64,000 bases of DNA, from contig NZ_AP025516.1 of NCBI RefSeq assembly GCF_023169885.1, positions 2,014,501-2,078,500 of the forward strand, in the 5' to 3' direction. The position numbers and the translations under genes were made by a program. The DNA comes from Desulfofustis limnaeus. GTDB lineage: Bacteria; Desulfobacterota; Desulfobulbia; Desulfobulbales; Desulfocapsaceae. Positions 9,585-18,700 of this stretch are shown here, in pieces. How positions within the stretch are numbered: position 1 is the stretch's first letter; each line of letters opens with the position of its first letter. The notes under the pieces were generated by a model. It was given only the letters and a program-made list of their open reading frames with translations. It did not search any database and had not been told where the DNA came from.

Positions 9585-11495
9585 ATGCTGCTTCCATCAT
9601 CACCGGCCAAGAACGGTTCCGCCCTGCTTGACACGATCCAATCACCGGCCGACATCAGACAACGTCCCATCTCCGAACTCGAAGAGTTGGCCGCCGAAAT
9701 CCGTTCGACCATCATCGCTACCGTTTCCGACAACGGCGGTCATCTGGGGCCAAGCCTCGGCGTTGTCGAATTGACCCTCGCCCTGCATTACGTCTTCAAT
9801 ACCCCGTACGACCGCCTCATCTGGGACGTCGGCCACCAGGCCTATGCCCATAAGCTGATCACCGGCCGCCGAGACCGCTTCCATACCCTGCGACAATACC
9901 AGGGGATCAGCGGTTTTCCAAAGCTGAGTGAAAGCGAATACGACACCTTCGAGACCGGCCACTCCTCCACCTCGATTTCGGCGGCGCTGGGTATGGCCAT
10001 GGGCAAGGACCTGAAAGACGATCCTCGACTGGCTATCGCCGTCATCGGCGACGGGTCGATGACCGCCGGCATGGCCTTCGAGGCCCTGAACCAGGCCGGC
10101 CATCTCAACAAGCGGTTGATCGTCATTCTCAACGACAACGAGATGTCGATCTCCCCGAACGTCGGCGCGCTCAGCAGCTTTCTCAGCCGCAAGCTGTCCG
10201 GTCGGACCATGCGCCGCCTCAAGGATCATCTGGTGGAACGACTGGGTCAATTATCGAACGTCGGCGAAAACATCCTCACCGTTTTGAAAAAGAGCGAAGA
10301 AAGTTTCAAAAGCTTCTTCACGCCCGGCATGCTCTTCGAGGCCCTCAAGTTCGACTACATCGGCCCGCTGCCCGGCCACGATCTGGTCGATCTGATCGAT
10401 ACCTTCGAAACCGTGCGGGACACGATCCAGGGCCCGGTGTTGATCCACGTGCTGACCACCAAGGGAAAAGGTTATTCGTTCGCCGAAAAAGACCCAGGCA
10501 CCTTTCACGGCATCGCCCCCTTCGATGTGGCAAGCGGCAAGAAAAAGAGCAACGGCAAAAAGATACCCAGCTATACCGATGTGTTCGGCGACACCATCAC
10601 CCGGATCGGTCGCACCAACGACAAGGTGGTGGCCATCTCGGCAGCGATGGTGGCCGGTACCGGCCTCAGCACGTTTGCCGAAACGTTTCCGGACCGCTTC
10701 TTCGACGTGGGCATCGCCGAACAACACGCCCTCACCTTCGCCGCCGGCCTGGCAATCGAGGGATTTCATCCGGTGGTGGCCATCTATTCGACCTTTTTCC
10801 AGCGCTCCTACGATCAGATCATCCACGATGTCTGCATCCCCAACCTGCCGGTCACTCTGGCCATCGACCGAGCGGGCGTGGTCGGCGCCGACGGGCCAAC
10901 CCATCATGGCGTGTTCGATCTCTCCTTCCTGCGCATTATCCCGAACATGGTTCTGATGGCACCGAAAGACGAGGAAGAACTGCGGCATATGCTCTTCACC
11001 GCCATCGGGCACCAAGGCCCGTCAGCCCTTCGCTATCCGCGAGGCATCGGCGAACAGGTGGCGCTCACGGAAGAGTTGGCCTCGCTGCCCATCGGCAAAG
11101 GCGAACTGCTGCGTTCCGGCGACGACATTACCTTGCTGCCGGTCGGCAACCGCGTTCATCCGGCCCTGCGGGCCGCCGCCGGTTTGGAGAAACTGGGCAT
11201 CCAGGCGGCGGTCATTAATCCCCGGTTCATTAAACCTCTCGACAAGGACCTCATCTGTCAGTGGGCCGAACGGACCGGTCGTGTGGTCACCATCGAAGAC
11301 AACGTCCGTCAGGGCGGTTTTGGCAGCGCCGTGCTGGAGTTGCTCAGCCGTTGCGGGCTGAGCGGCGTCAAGACCAGTCTGCTCGCCCACCCGGACCGGT
11401 TTCTCGAACACGGCCCGCAAAAGACCCTGTGGCGCAACAGCTCCATCAACTCGGTGGCCATCACCGAAGCGGCACTGCGCCTGATGAATCAATAA
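9585..11495 (+). CDS. dxs: 1-deoxy-D-xylulose-5-phosphate synthase
   Basis: Thiamine diphosphate-dependent first enzyme of the MEP isoprenoid pathway, joining pyruvate and glyceraldehyde 3-phosphate. 636 aa, normal length. The N-terminal ThDP domain shows GGHLGPSLGVVELTLALHYVF, WDVGHQAYAHKLITGR and the diphosphate/Mg motif GDGSMTAGMAFEALNQAG through LNDNEMSIS. The pyrimidine-binding domain has FDVGIAEQHALTFAAGLA (catalytic Glu), and DRAGVVGADGPTHHG follows. The C-terminal transketolase-like domain completes the protein. With ispA upstream it forms an isoprenoid gene group; it converges on the epimerase gene with only 7 bp between stops. Confidence 0.98.
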   Translation: MLLPSSPAKNGSALLDTIQSPADIRQRPISELEELAAEIRSTIIATVSDNGGHLGPSLGVVELTLALHYVFNTPYDRLIWDVGHQAYAHKLITGRRDRFHTLRQYQGISGFPKLSESEYDTFETGHSSTSISAALGMAMGKDLKDDPRLAIAVIGDGSMTAGMAFEALNQAGHLNKRLIVILNDNEMSISPNVGALSSFLSRKLSGRTMRRLKDHLVERLGQLSNVGENILTVLKKSEESFKSFFTPGMLFEALKFDYIGPLPGHDLVDLIDTFETVRDTIQGPVLIHVLTTKGKGYSFAEKDPGTFHGIAPFDVASGKKKSNGKKIPSYTDVFGDTITRIGRTNDKVVAISAAMVAGTGLSTFAETFPDRFFDVGIAEQHALTFAAGLAIEGFHPVVAIYSTFFQRSYDQIIHDVCIPNLPVTLAIDRAGVVGADGPTHHGVFDLSFLRIIPNMVLMAPKDEEELRHMLFTAIGHQGPSALRYPRGIGEQVALTEELASLPIGKGELLRSGDDITLLPVGNRVHPALRAAAGLEKLGIQAAVINPRFIKPLDKDLICQWAERTGRVVTIEDNVRQGGFGSAVLELLSRCGLSGVKTSLLAHPDRFLEHGPQKTLWRNSSINSVAITEAALRLMNQ

Positions 11496-11502
11496 CGGCC
11501 GG

Positions 11503-12513
11503 CTACCGTCGGAAATAGTCCCGATACCACTCGACGAACCGGGCGACACCGTATTCCAGCGTGGTCGACGGCCGGTAATCGAAATCCCGCACCAGATCGT
11601 CCACGTCGGCATAGGTGGCCGGAACGTCGCCCGGTTGCATGGGCAGCAGGTTCTTCTCGGCCACCCGGCCGAGGCAGTTCTCGAGGACTTCAATATAACG
11701 CAACAGCTGTTCCTTGTTGTTGTTGCCGATGTTATAGACGCGATAGGGGCAGTAGGAGCTGGCCGGATCGGGCGCGTTACCGGACCAGGCAAGGTCAGGT
11801 TCGGGAATCTTGAAGATGACCCGGAACACACCCTCGACGATATCGTCGATATAGGTGAAATCGCGTTCCATGCGGCCGTAATTGAAGACATCGATCGGCT
11901 GCCCGGCCAGAATCGCCTTGGTAAACAGGAACAGCGCCATGTCAGGGCGCCCCCACGGCCCGTATACCGTGAAGAACCTGAGTCCGGTGGTCGGCAGGCC
12001 AAAGAGATGGCTGTAGGTATGGGCCATCAACTCGTTGGCCTTTTTCGAGGCGGCATAGAGTGAAACCGGGTGATCAACGTTGTCGTGCACGGAAAACGGC
12101 ATGCGGGTGTTGGCGCCGTATACGGAAGAAGAGGAGGCGTAGACCAGGTGTTTGACGCCGCCATGCCGGCAGCCTTCGAGAATATTGACGAATCCGACCA
12201 GATTGGTATCCACGTACGACTGCGGATTGATCAGCGAATAACGCACACCGGCCTGGGCCGCCAGGTTGACCACGGCGTCAAACCGATAGCGGCTGAAAAG
12301 TTGCTCCATGGCCGCCCGGTCGCCAAGGTCAACCGCTTCGTGGATGAACCGATCCCCGGCGGCCAAGGCCGCCATTCGGTCTCGCTTCAGTTGCGGATCA
12401 TAATAATCGTTGATGTTGTCCAGACCGACCACATCCACTCCAGCCCGCGTCAGGCGCTGTGACAAGTGAGCGCCGATGAACCCGGCCGCCCCGGTGACGA
12501 GAATCGTTTTCAT
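11503..12513 (-). CDS. NAD-dependent UDP-sugar epimerase, probably UDP-glucuronate 4-epimerase
   Basis: Extended short-chain dehydrogenase fold, 336 aa from the ATG giving MKTILVTGAAGFIGAHLSQ (NAD-binding TGAAGFIG). The segment GLDNINDYYDPQLKRDRMA is characteristic of UDP-glucuronate 4-epimerases (CapI/LspL group). The catalytic triad is in SSSSVYG and YAASKKANELMAHTYSHLF (Tyr and Lys). It would make UDP-galacturonate for lipopolysaccharide or capsule. It stands alone between dxs and the aldolase gene, with no other surface-sugar genes nearby. Substrate is inferred from motif resemblance. Confidence 0.85.
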   Translation of the reverse strand: MKTILVTGAAGFIGAHLSQRLTRAGVDVVGLDNINDYYDPQLKRDRMAALAAGDRFIHEAVDLGDRAAMEQLFSRYRFDAVVNLAAQAGVRYSLINPQSYVDTNLVGFVNILEGCRHGGVKHLVYASSSSVYGANTRMPFSVHDNVDHPVSLYAASKKANELMAHTYSHLFGLPTTGLRFFTVYGPWGRPDMALFLFTKAILAGQPIDVFNYGRMERDFTYIDDIVEGVFRVIFKIPEPDLAWSGNAPDPASSYCPYRVYNIGNNNKEQLLRYIEVLENCLGRVAEKNLLPMQPGDVPATYADVDDLVRDFDYRPSTTLEYGVARFVEWYRDYFRR

Positions 12514-12532
12514 GTCATGTATGCGTTGAGGT

Positions 12533-12566
12533 AACAAAGAAAACCCCCGGCCAAACGACCAGGGGG
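12533..12566 (-). terminator. Rho-independent terminator of the aldolase gene
   Basis: On the minus strand, CCCCCTGG pairs with CCGGGGG (bulged) and is followed by TTTTCTTTGTT. It lies 28 bp after the aldolase stop and just upstream of the epimerase ATG. Confidence 0.8.
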
Positions 12567-12594
12567 AACACCTGGATGGTGCAAGCAGTCCCGC

Positions 12595-13866
12595 TCAATC
12601 GGAAAAATCCCCTGCCGGTCCTTTATCGCTGTCGAGCAGCTTGGCCTTCTCGATAATTTTTTCCCGCGTCCAATCGGCCGGGTTTTCCAAACGCACGGCG
12701 GAGGTGCCGATGTCGTAGGAACCGGCCTCGACCAACAATTCCATGGCCAACGGAGCGGTATCGGCCGCGTTGAAGACGGAAACGAGCATCTGGTAGACAA
12801 AGTCTTCCACCCGCTTGCTCATGCGCTCCCGCACGTCCCGGGGCTGAGCCAGCAACCAATTGTCGACGGGCAGGTTGAGCTTCTTGAAGTTACCGCCCTT
12901 CCACCCGTTTTTCGCAGCCAAGGCAACCATCTTTTCCCACACCGCCTCGGTCACCCCTTCCCCGGCAACCTTACGGAAACTGCCGTCCTCGTTCATCAAG
13001 GCATTGCCGTAATCGTTCACTTCAACCCCCCAGGATACCATTTGCAGCGCTGTAGCCACATTGGCCTTGGTGGTCCTGGTTCGGGAAGTGATGGCCCGCA
13101 GCCGGTCCGAACTGTTCCCGGATGTGCCGTGCTGGGCGCCGGCCACCTGAAACGGCTCGAGGTGTTTGTGAATCTCTGCCGTCAGCTCCACCTGGATCCC
13201 TTCACCGCTCGCCTCGATACCGTGCGCCGAACCATTGTTCAGGGCGATCCAGTTCGGGAAAATGTCGTGGGCGTTGAGTCCTTTGATCAAGAACGTGGCA
13301 TCTTCGACGGATGACAACCCCTGTTCTCCCTTGATCTCCCCCACTTCCGTCTCCAGTCCGGCCCAGTACGGGATGAAGGGATTGAGTTCGATGTTCGCCA
13401 GCAGATTCCGATCGTCGGGCATGTGTGAGGCATCGATGGCAATCGAGGTGATCCCTGCCTCGAACAGGGTAGGAATCTCGATCTTGGCAGCTTCCACATC
13501 GTCTTGTGATTTGAGACCGTAATGATCGGCATGGACCGCCACCGGTACGGTTATCCCCAGCTCGTTACAGGCTGCATCCACGAGTCGGGCAATGTTCCAG
13601 AAATTGACCGGGCAGTAGGTCGATTCCGATTTGGCAATTTCCACGATCAATGCCGCATTGGCCCGCTGGGCCGCTTGCAGGGCACCGCGGATGACCAGAT
13701 AACTGCGCCCGTTGGCGGCCATGGTCATGGCCTTGCCCTTGCGGCGCAACGCCTGATCGATCACTTTGCCACTGACCAGCAGGGCCCGGGAATGGGGAAA
13801 CAATTTCTGGACGGTTGGTGGTCTACCGACCGCAAGAGCCTGTTCAAACAATGTTTGTGCAGTCAT
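12595..13866 (-). CDS. Class II fructose-bisphosphate aldolase family protein
   Basis: Zinc-dependent aldolase of glycolysis and gluconeogenesis. The zinc-binding HADHYG motif (AVHADHYGLK), the EVGEIKGEQG segment, the loop GAQHGTSGNS and the C-terminal NDYGNAL segment are as in class II aldolases. 423 aa is longer than classical members (about 280-360) and fits the long type found in some anaerobes. It has a strong ribosome site (GGGAGGAG shortly before ATG) and its own terminator, so it is monocistronic. Tagatose-bisphosphate or another aldol substrate cannot be excluded. Confidence 0.85.
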   Translation of the reverse strand: MTAQTLFEQALAVGRPPTVQKLFPHSRALLVSGKVIDQALRRKGKAMTMAANGRSYLVIRGALQAAQRANAALIVEIAKSESTYCPVNFWNIARLVDAACNELGITVPVAVHADHYGLKSQDDVEAAKIEIPTLFEAGITSIAIDASHMPDDRNLLANIELNPFIPYWAGLETEVGEIKGEQGLSSVEDATFLIKGLNAHDIFPNWIALNNGSAHGIEASGEGIQVELTAEIHKHLEPFQVAGAQHGTSGNSSDRLRAITSRTRTTKANVATALQMVSWGVEVNDYGNALMNEDGSFRKVAGEGVTEAVWEKMVALAAKNGWKGGNFKKLNLPVDNWLLAQPRDVRERMSKRVEDFVYQMLVSVFNAADTAPLAMELLVEAGSYDIGTSAVRLENPADWTREKIIEKAKLLDSDKGPAGDFSD

Positions 13867-14015
13867 AACTCCTCCCGCTTTCTCTGGTTATGGAGCGGTT
13901 TCCCGAGACAGCGAAGCCGTCTCCGTTCCTGCCGGGAAACACCGATTCGAATAGTGGGGAGCTTTTATGGCTCACCCCGGATGAAGCGCACGCATAAGCG
14001 TCACGGGTAAAAGAC

Positions 14016-14234
14016 CCGGCGAAGGTCGTCGCTTCCAAACGCTGCTCTTCGGCCTGTTCGCCGTCACGCCACGGCAGACAGACAAGCCCTCCGTGGCCTG
14101 CTGTCGGTTGCGGCCGTCCTGTCCGCAACCCTGCGGGCCTACTGTGTCACGCCGGCGGGCCTCCGCGAGGCGTTTTCCAGCGATATCCTTCGCCTCACCG
14201 GTCTGTACATACATACCCCTGGGTCGGCTGAACC
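14016..14234 (+). repeat. Intergenic repeat family 2, copy 1
   Basis: About 218 bp sharing long blocks with 62894-63112, for example CGCTTCCAAACGCTGCTC, CGTTTTCCAGCG, and CGTCCTGTCCGCA flanked by TGCGG. It contains a G+C-rich hairpin (TTGCGG with its complement CCGCAA around GTCCTGT). It lies between the aldolase gene and tatC in a 448-bp gap with no gene. GC-rich, unlike family 1. Confidence 0.85.
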
Positions 14235-14315
14235 CGCCCCTATTTCCGGCTGCGTCCGATCCTCTCTCATTTATACTGCACCATGTCCGACAAATCCAGC
14301 GCTTGCCGGACAACC

Positions 14316-15076
14316 TCACTCCTTTTTCACAAACCCGGCGAAGGACTTACGCCCAAAGAACCAGACCGAAACGACGCTGATTTCATAGAGAATCACCAGC
14401 GGCCCGGCCATCATCAACTGGTTCACCACATCGGGTGTCGGCGTCACTATGGCCGCTATGACAAAATTAATCAGAAAAGCATACTTGCGGTTCCGATTGA
14501 GAAACGCCACCGAAATCAGGCCGGCTTTGGCCAGAAAGACCATTAGTACCGGCATCTCGAAGGCCAGGCCGAAGGCGATAAGCAGCCGGATGGCAAGAGA
14601 AAAATACTCGCTGACGGCCGGCAGAGAGGTGAGAAACTCGGTGTTGTAGCCGACCAGGAAGCGAAACGCCGGCGGAAACACGATAAAATAACCGAACGCG
14701 GCGCCGCAGAAAAAAAAGATCGTCGAGATCAGGGTGAACGGCACAACGACCCGCTTCTCGTGACTATACAACCCCGGAGCGACAAAGCGCCAGGTTTGGT
14801 AGAAAAGGACCGGACTAGCCAGCAGAATACCGCAGACCAGGGCGAGCTTCAGATAAAAAAAAACCCTTCCTGGTAACTGGTGAAAATGAGGCTGGTCCCT
14901 TCCGGCAGGACCTCAACCAAAGGTTTGAAGAACCAGCTGCCGATGGGTCGAATGACCAGATACGAGAGGCAGAAACCGATAACCACGGCAACCAGACTGT
15001 AGATGAGACAGCTGCGCAGTTCCCGGAGATGTTCGGTCAGCGGTTGATCTTGAAAGGGTTCCGTCTGTTGATCCAT
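14316..15076 (-). pseudogene. tatC: tatC, Sec-independent translocase subunit TatC, frameshifted at a T9 run
   Basis: TatC is the multispanning receptor of the twin-arginine export pathway. Two frames together encode a full protein. The first (15076 down to about 14855) holds the N-terminus LTEHLRELRSCL, the first membrane helix and TSYQEGFFF. The second (down to 14316) resumes with YLKLALVCGILLASPVLFYQTWRFVAPGLY (in two pieces), SHEKR and the remaining helices up to the C-terminus. The break is at nine consecutive T on the minus strand (plus-strand A 14855-14863): as read, ATC TGA stops translation. One extra T, or a -1 shift, restores TAT CTG AAG. This may be a sequencing error in the homopolymer, true inactivation, or transcriptional slippage. 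No tatA or tatB is adjacent. Confidence 0.88.
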
Positions 15077-15191
15077 GCTCCCGCCTGGAGGAAAAACGAA
15101 TAACGATGGCTCTTGCTTCAATCACCGGTTCAATACCATCTGGGCGATATTTTTGCAATGTTTTGCACGGCTCGCGCCGGTTCTTTTGCCA

Positions 15192-15242
15192 CACCGCTAG
15201 ACTTAAGGGCGGCTTGAAAAATCGGCTCTTTTTCAGGTTCCC
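15192..15242 (+). repeat. Family 1 palindromic repeat, collapsed copy J (ends only)
   Basis: TTAAGGGCGGCTTGAAAAATCG is joined directly to GCTCTTTTTCAGGTTCCC: the two ends of the family 1 element with the interior deleted, leaving a short hairpin. It sits in the 328-bp gap between tatC and the response regulator gene. The rest of that gap shows nothing recognisable. Confidence 0.65.
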
Positions 15243-15404
15243 AGGAAAGTGTACAGCCATGCCGGCTGCTGTGTATGAGTTCATGCAGAGCAGTGTTTTG
15301 CGGAGATGACGTAGAATATCGTAGCATTCATCGCTAAGGTAATGATAAAAAGAGAGAAATAATCTGGTATTCGCGTCCCTCACCACAACCAAGAGCCGAC
15401 TATC

Positions 15405-16778
15405 ATGAGAACTATTCTCGTCGTTGACGATGAACAGAGTATGCGTGATTTTCTCAAGATCTTCCTGAGCAAGGAAGGTTACCGGGTTCTGGTTGCCGAA
15501 AACGGTGATGCAGCCCTAGCCGTTCTTGCCGAACACCCGGTCGATCTGGTGGTCAGTGATATTCGGATGCCGGGCATGAGCGGTCTGGAGCTGCTTGAAG
15601 CAATCAAGGAAAAATCGCCGGACCTGCCGATGGTCATGATCACCGCCTTCGCGTCTCCCAACGACGCCGTACAGGCCATGAAAAACGGAGCCTACGACTA
15701 TATCAGCAAACCGTTCAACGTGGACGAGATCAAGACGGTCATCGCCGCCGCCACGAAACGGACCGACCAGACGGTCAGCCAGGAGCAGGCAGAACAGTTG
15801 TTCCCCAACATCATCGGACGCAGCAGGGAGATGTTGAAGATCTTCGACATGATCAAGCGTATCGCCCCAACTCCGGCCAACGTTCTGATATACGGAGAAT
15901 CAGGCACCGGCAAGGAGCTGGTGGCCCAGGCCATCCACGCCAAGAGCAAGGTCAGCCGGGCCCCTTTTGTCCCCATCACCTGCAGCGCCATCCCCGAAGA
16001 ACTGATGGAAAGCGAGCTCTTTGGCCACGTCAAGGGCTCCTTCACCGGAGCTATTGCCGACAAACCGGGGCTTTTCCAGGAGGCAGACAGCGGTACCGCC
16101 TTTCTCGACGAGATCGGGGAATTGACGCCGATCATTCAAACCAAGCTGCTGCGCGTCCTGCAGGAACGGGAGATCAAACCGGTCGGCGGTACCCGCATCA
16201 TCCCGATCAACGTCCGCATCATTGCCGCCACCAACAGAATTCTCGAGGAAGAAATCCTGGCCGGCCGTTTCCGCGAAGATCTCTTTTACCGGTTGGCCGT
16301 CGTTCCCATCCGGGTCCCGTCCCTGCGTGAGCGCAAGAGCGATATCCCGCTGCTCGTCGAACACTTTCTGCAAAAATACTCCCACCTGCTCGGCAAGGAA
16401 ATTCGTGAAGTCTCTTCCTACGCAATGCAGGTGTTGATGGACTACGATTTCCCCGGCAACGTCAGAGAATTGGAAAATATCATCGAGCGCGGCGTGGCCC
16501 TGGAGACGTCAAACATCATCCTGCCGGAGAACCTCTCCGTGACCGGTGCATTGCGTCTGCAGAAAACCACTGTCCCCCCAGCGGAGTCATCCTATCTGGC
16601 GTGGACCAGCGAAGAGGAACTCTACCGGCGCGGCCTCGACGAGGTGGTGGCCGGGTTGGAAAAAAAAATGATCGCCCATGCACTGGAAAAAGCGGGAAAT
16701 TCCAAGACCAAGGCGGCGGAACTGCTGCGCGTCAGCTTCCGCTCGCTACGCTATAAAACGAAAAAGTATGATTTGTAG
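15405..16778 (+). CDS. Sigma-54-dependent response regulator, PilR/NtrC type
   Basis: 457-aa transcriptional activator. The receiver domain (residues 1-120) has the acidic pair D8/D9, phospho-acceptor D52 (VVSDIRMPG) and a Lys in YISKPFN. The AAA+ domain (about 135-370) has Walker A GESGTGKE, Walker [11 protein letters not shown], and the sigma-54 loop as GSFTGA rather than the usual GAFTGA. The C-terminal Fis-type helix-turn-helix ends [14 protein letters not shown]. The downstream histidine kinase resembles PilS, so control of pilus genes is plausible but inferred. A family 1 repeat begins at its stop codon. Confidence 0.93.
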   Translation: MRTILVVDDEQSMRDFLKIFLSKEGYRVLVAENGDAALAVLAEHPVDLVVSDIRMPGMSGLELLEAIKEKSPDLPMVMITAFASPNDAVQAMKNGAYDYISKPFNVDEIKTVIAAATKRTDQTVSQEQAEQLFPNIIGRSREMLKIFDMIKRIAPTPANVLIYGESGTGKELVAQAIHAKSKVSRAPFVPITCSAIPEELMESELFGHVKGSFTGAIADKPGLFQEADSGTAFLDEIGELTPIIQTKLLRVLQEREIKPVGGTRIIPINVRIIAATNRILEEEILAGRFREDLFYRLAVVPIRVPSLRERKSDIPLLVEHFLQKYSHLLGKEIREVSSYAMQVLMDYDFPGNVRELENIIERGVALETSNIILPENLSVTGALRLQKTTVPPAESSYLAWTSEEELYRRGLDEVVAGLEKKMIAHALEKAGNSKTKAAELLRVSFRSLRYKTKKYDL

Positions 16779-16923
16779 GGGCCTTGAAAAATTCGAAATT
16801 TCGTTCAAGATCGAGGCGCGCAAGAGAATTTTACCGCAGGCATATACATGATATTCCGAGGATAAAATTCGATTGCGCAACGATGAGATTGGGCGAAATG
16901 GCATTTTTTCAAGGACCCCTGTA
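16776..16923 (+). repeat. Family 1 palindromic repeat, copy D
   Basis: A near-consensus copy that begins at the TAG stop of the response regulator gene (TAGGGGCCTTGAAAAATTCG) and ends TTTTTTCAAGGACCCCTG, 43 bp before the kinase ATG. It separates the regulator from its kinase and, if co-transcribed, would form a long hairpin in the mRNA. Left and right ends are inverted copies. Confidence 0.9.
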
Positions 16924-16966
16924 ACCTCTCCTATGACCGCGGTCGCTACGGGACCCCACCCACTCC

Positions 16967-18691
16967 ATGAACTTCCTCTCATATTTCAAACTCGAGCGGG
17001 CCGACGATTCCTACGGAGAGCTGATGAAGCAGCAGTTGATGTGGATGCTGTTGCTTCGGGTCGTCCTCTATACCCTGCTGCTCTTTATCAGCCTGCTGTT
17101 GATGGACGAGCGTTTCGACGCCATCACCATGCCGCCCAGCCTGTTGATCCTGTTCATCCTGGGGGTCTACCTGGTCACCGTCGGCGCCGCGCTTCTGCTG
17201 TTCCACTCACACGGCGAGTTCCGCAGATTCGGCTTTGTGCAAACCATCGTCGATGCAGCGCTGGCGTCGCTGCTCGTTTATCTGACCGGCGCTTCCCACT
17301 CGGTATTTTTCTCCGTCTACTTCTTCCCGATCATCGCCGGCGGGCTGCTGGCACCACTCAAAGGCGGGCTGCTGGCAGCAGCGGCGTCGACAATGCTCTA
17401 TGCCGGCGTGCTCGGCCTCGAATATTTCGGCGTGCTTCCTGATTATCTCTATTTTTACGACGATTTTGAGACGCACAACCTGTTTGGCAGCGTCAATCAC
17501 TTCTCCACCAAAGGTCTGTCCTTTTTTCTTGCCGCCGTCATCAGCGCCCTGTTCGGCGCCCGCCTGAAATCGACCACCGAAGCGCTGTCAAGCACCCGAC
17601 AGGATTTCAACCGGCTGACACTGTTGTACAAGCAGATCTTTGACAACATCTCCACCGGAATCATCACCTTTGACGGCAACGCTATTATCACCTCGGCCAA
17701 CAACGCCGCCGCCGCCATCACCGGCATGAGCATCTCGGCAATGACCGGCAGGTCGCTTCCGGCTATCTTTCCTGACATCGACACCGACAGCCGGGCCAGT
17801 CGCAATGTCTGTGACTTCGAACGCGACGATGGACAGAAACTCCGGATCGGCTACGCCTGTACCAACGTGCACCGCCTCGACCCGGCGGAACAACAGCCGG
17901 CCCCCTTGCCCTCGGAACAGCAGCTCTATATCTTGTCGCTCAAGGACATCGGCGAGATAGAACGGCTGGAGATGCAGATGCGACAGTCAGAGAAGCTGGC
18001 CGCCATCGGCATGATGAGTGCCAGTATCGCCCATGACTTCCGCAATCCGCTGGCTGCGATCTCCGGTTCGGCACAGGTGCTTGCCCATGAATTTGCCTCG
18101 CGGCAGCAAGACAGCGGCGCCAACTACGAATTGACCAGAATCATCCTTCGAGAATCGGATCGACTGACCAAGACCATCGCCGATTTTTTGAAATTCGCTC
18201 GACCGGAGAGCGCTGACCGGGAGTGGTTTCGTCTCACCACGTGTCTCGAGGATATTCTCCAGGTCTGCAAGGCCGACCCGAAATGGCCGGCAACGGCCCG
18301 GATCGATGTCGAAGTCGATCCCCTCTTTCGTCTCTGGGCCGACGAAAAACAATTGTTCACCGCCCTCAGCCATTTGATCAACAACGCCCTGGCCTTCTGT
18401 CCGCGCGGCCAGGAACATCTGCACATTGTGGCTCAGCAGCGGATGGTTGCGGATCGCGGCACCATGAACGGAGTCTCCGTGTATGACAACGGTCCCGGTA
18501 TCAAGGACGAGGATGTGAAGAAGATTTTTGAGCCGTTCTTTACCACCCGGGCCGACGGGACCGGGTTGGGCCTGGCAATCGTCAAGCAGACGATCGAGGC
18601 CCATAACGGGTTTGTGGTAGTCGGCTCTTCCCCCCTGGGCGGTGCCGGCTTTTCCCTGTATCTTCCGATACCCGAGGGAACACGACGGTAA
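16967..18691 (+). CDS. Sensor histidine kinase, PilS/NtrB type
   Basis: 574 aa inner-membrane kinase. About six hydrophobic helices occupy residues 20-200, then a PAS domain (about 215-330), the dimerisation/phosphoacceptor motif SIAHDFRNPLAAISG, and a HATPase domain with NNALAFCP, DNGPGIKDEDV, FEPFFTTRADGTGLGLAIV. The multi-TM plus PAS arrangement and its position after a sigma-54 regulator match PilS. The phosphoacceptor His is followed by Asp-Phe-Arg (HDFRNP) rather than the commoner HEIRNP. It converges with murA with a 9-bp gap and no visible terminator. Confidence 0.92.
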   Translation: MNFLSYFKLERADDSYGELMKQQLMWMLLLRVVLYTLLLFISLLLMDERFDAITMPPSLLILFILGVYLVTVGAALLLFHSHGEFRRFGFVQTIVDAALASLLVYLTGASHSVFFSVYFFPIIAGGLLAPLKGGLLAAAASTMLYAGVLGLEYFGVLPDYLYFYDDFETHNLFGSVNHFSTKGLSFFLAAVISALFGARLKSTTEALSSTRQDFNRLTLLYKQIFDNISTGIITFDGNAIITSANNAAAAITGMSISAMTGRSLPAIFPDIDTDSRASRNVCDFERDDGQKLRIGYACTNVHRLDPAEQQPAPLPSEQQLYILSLKDIGEIERLEMQMRQSEKLAAIGMMSASIAHDFRNPLAAISGSAQVLAHEFASRQQDSGANYELTRIILRESDRLTKTIADFLKFARPESADREWFRLTTCLEDILQVCKADPKWPATARIDVEVDPLFRLWADEKQLFTALSHLINNALAFCPRGQEHLHIVAQQRMVADRGTMNGVSVYDNGPGIKDEDVKKIFEPFFTTRADGTGLGLAIVKQTIEAHNGFVVVGSSPLGGAGFSLYLPIPEGTRR

Positions 18692-18700
18692 TTGGGCAAC

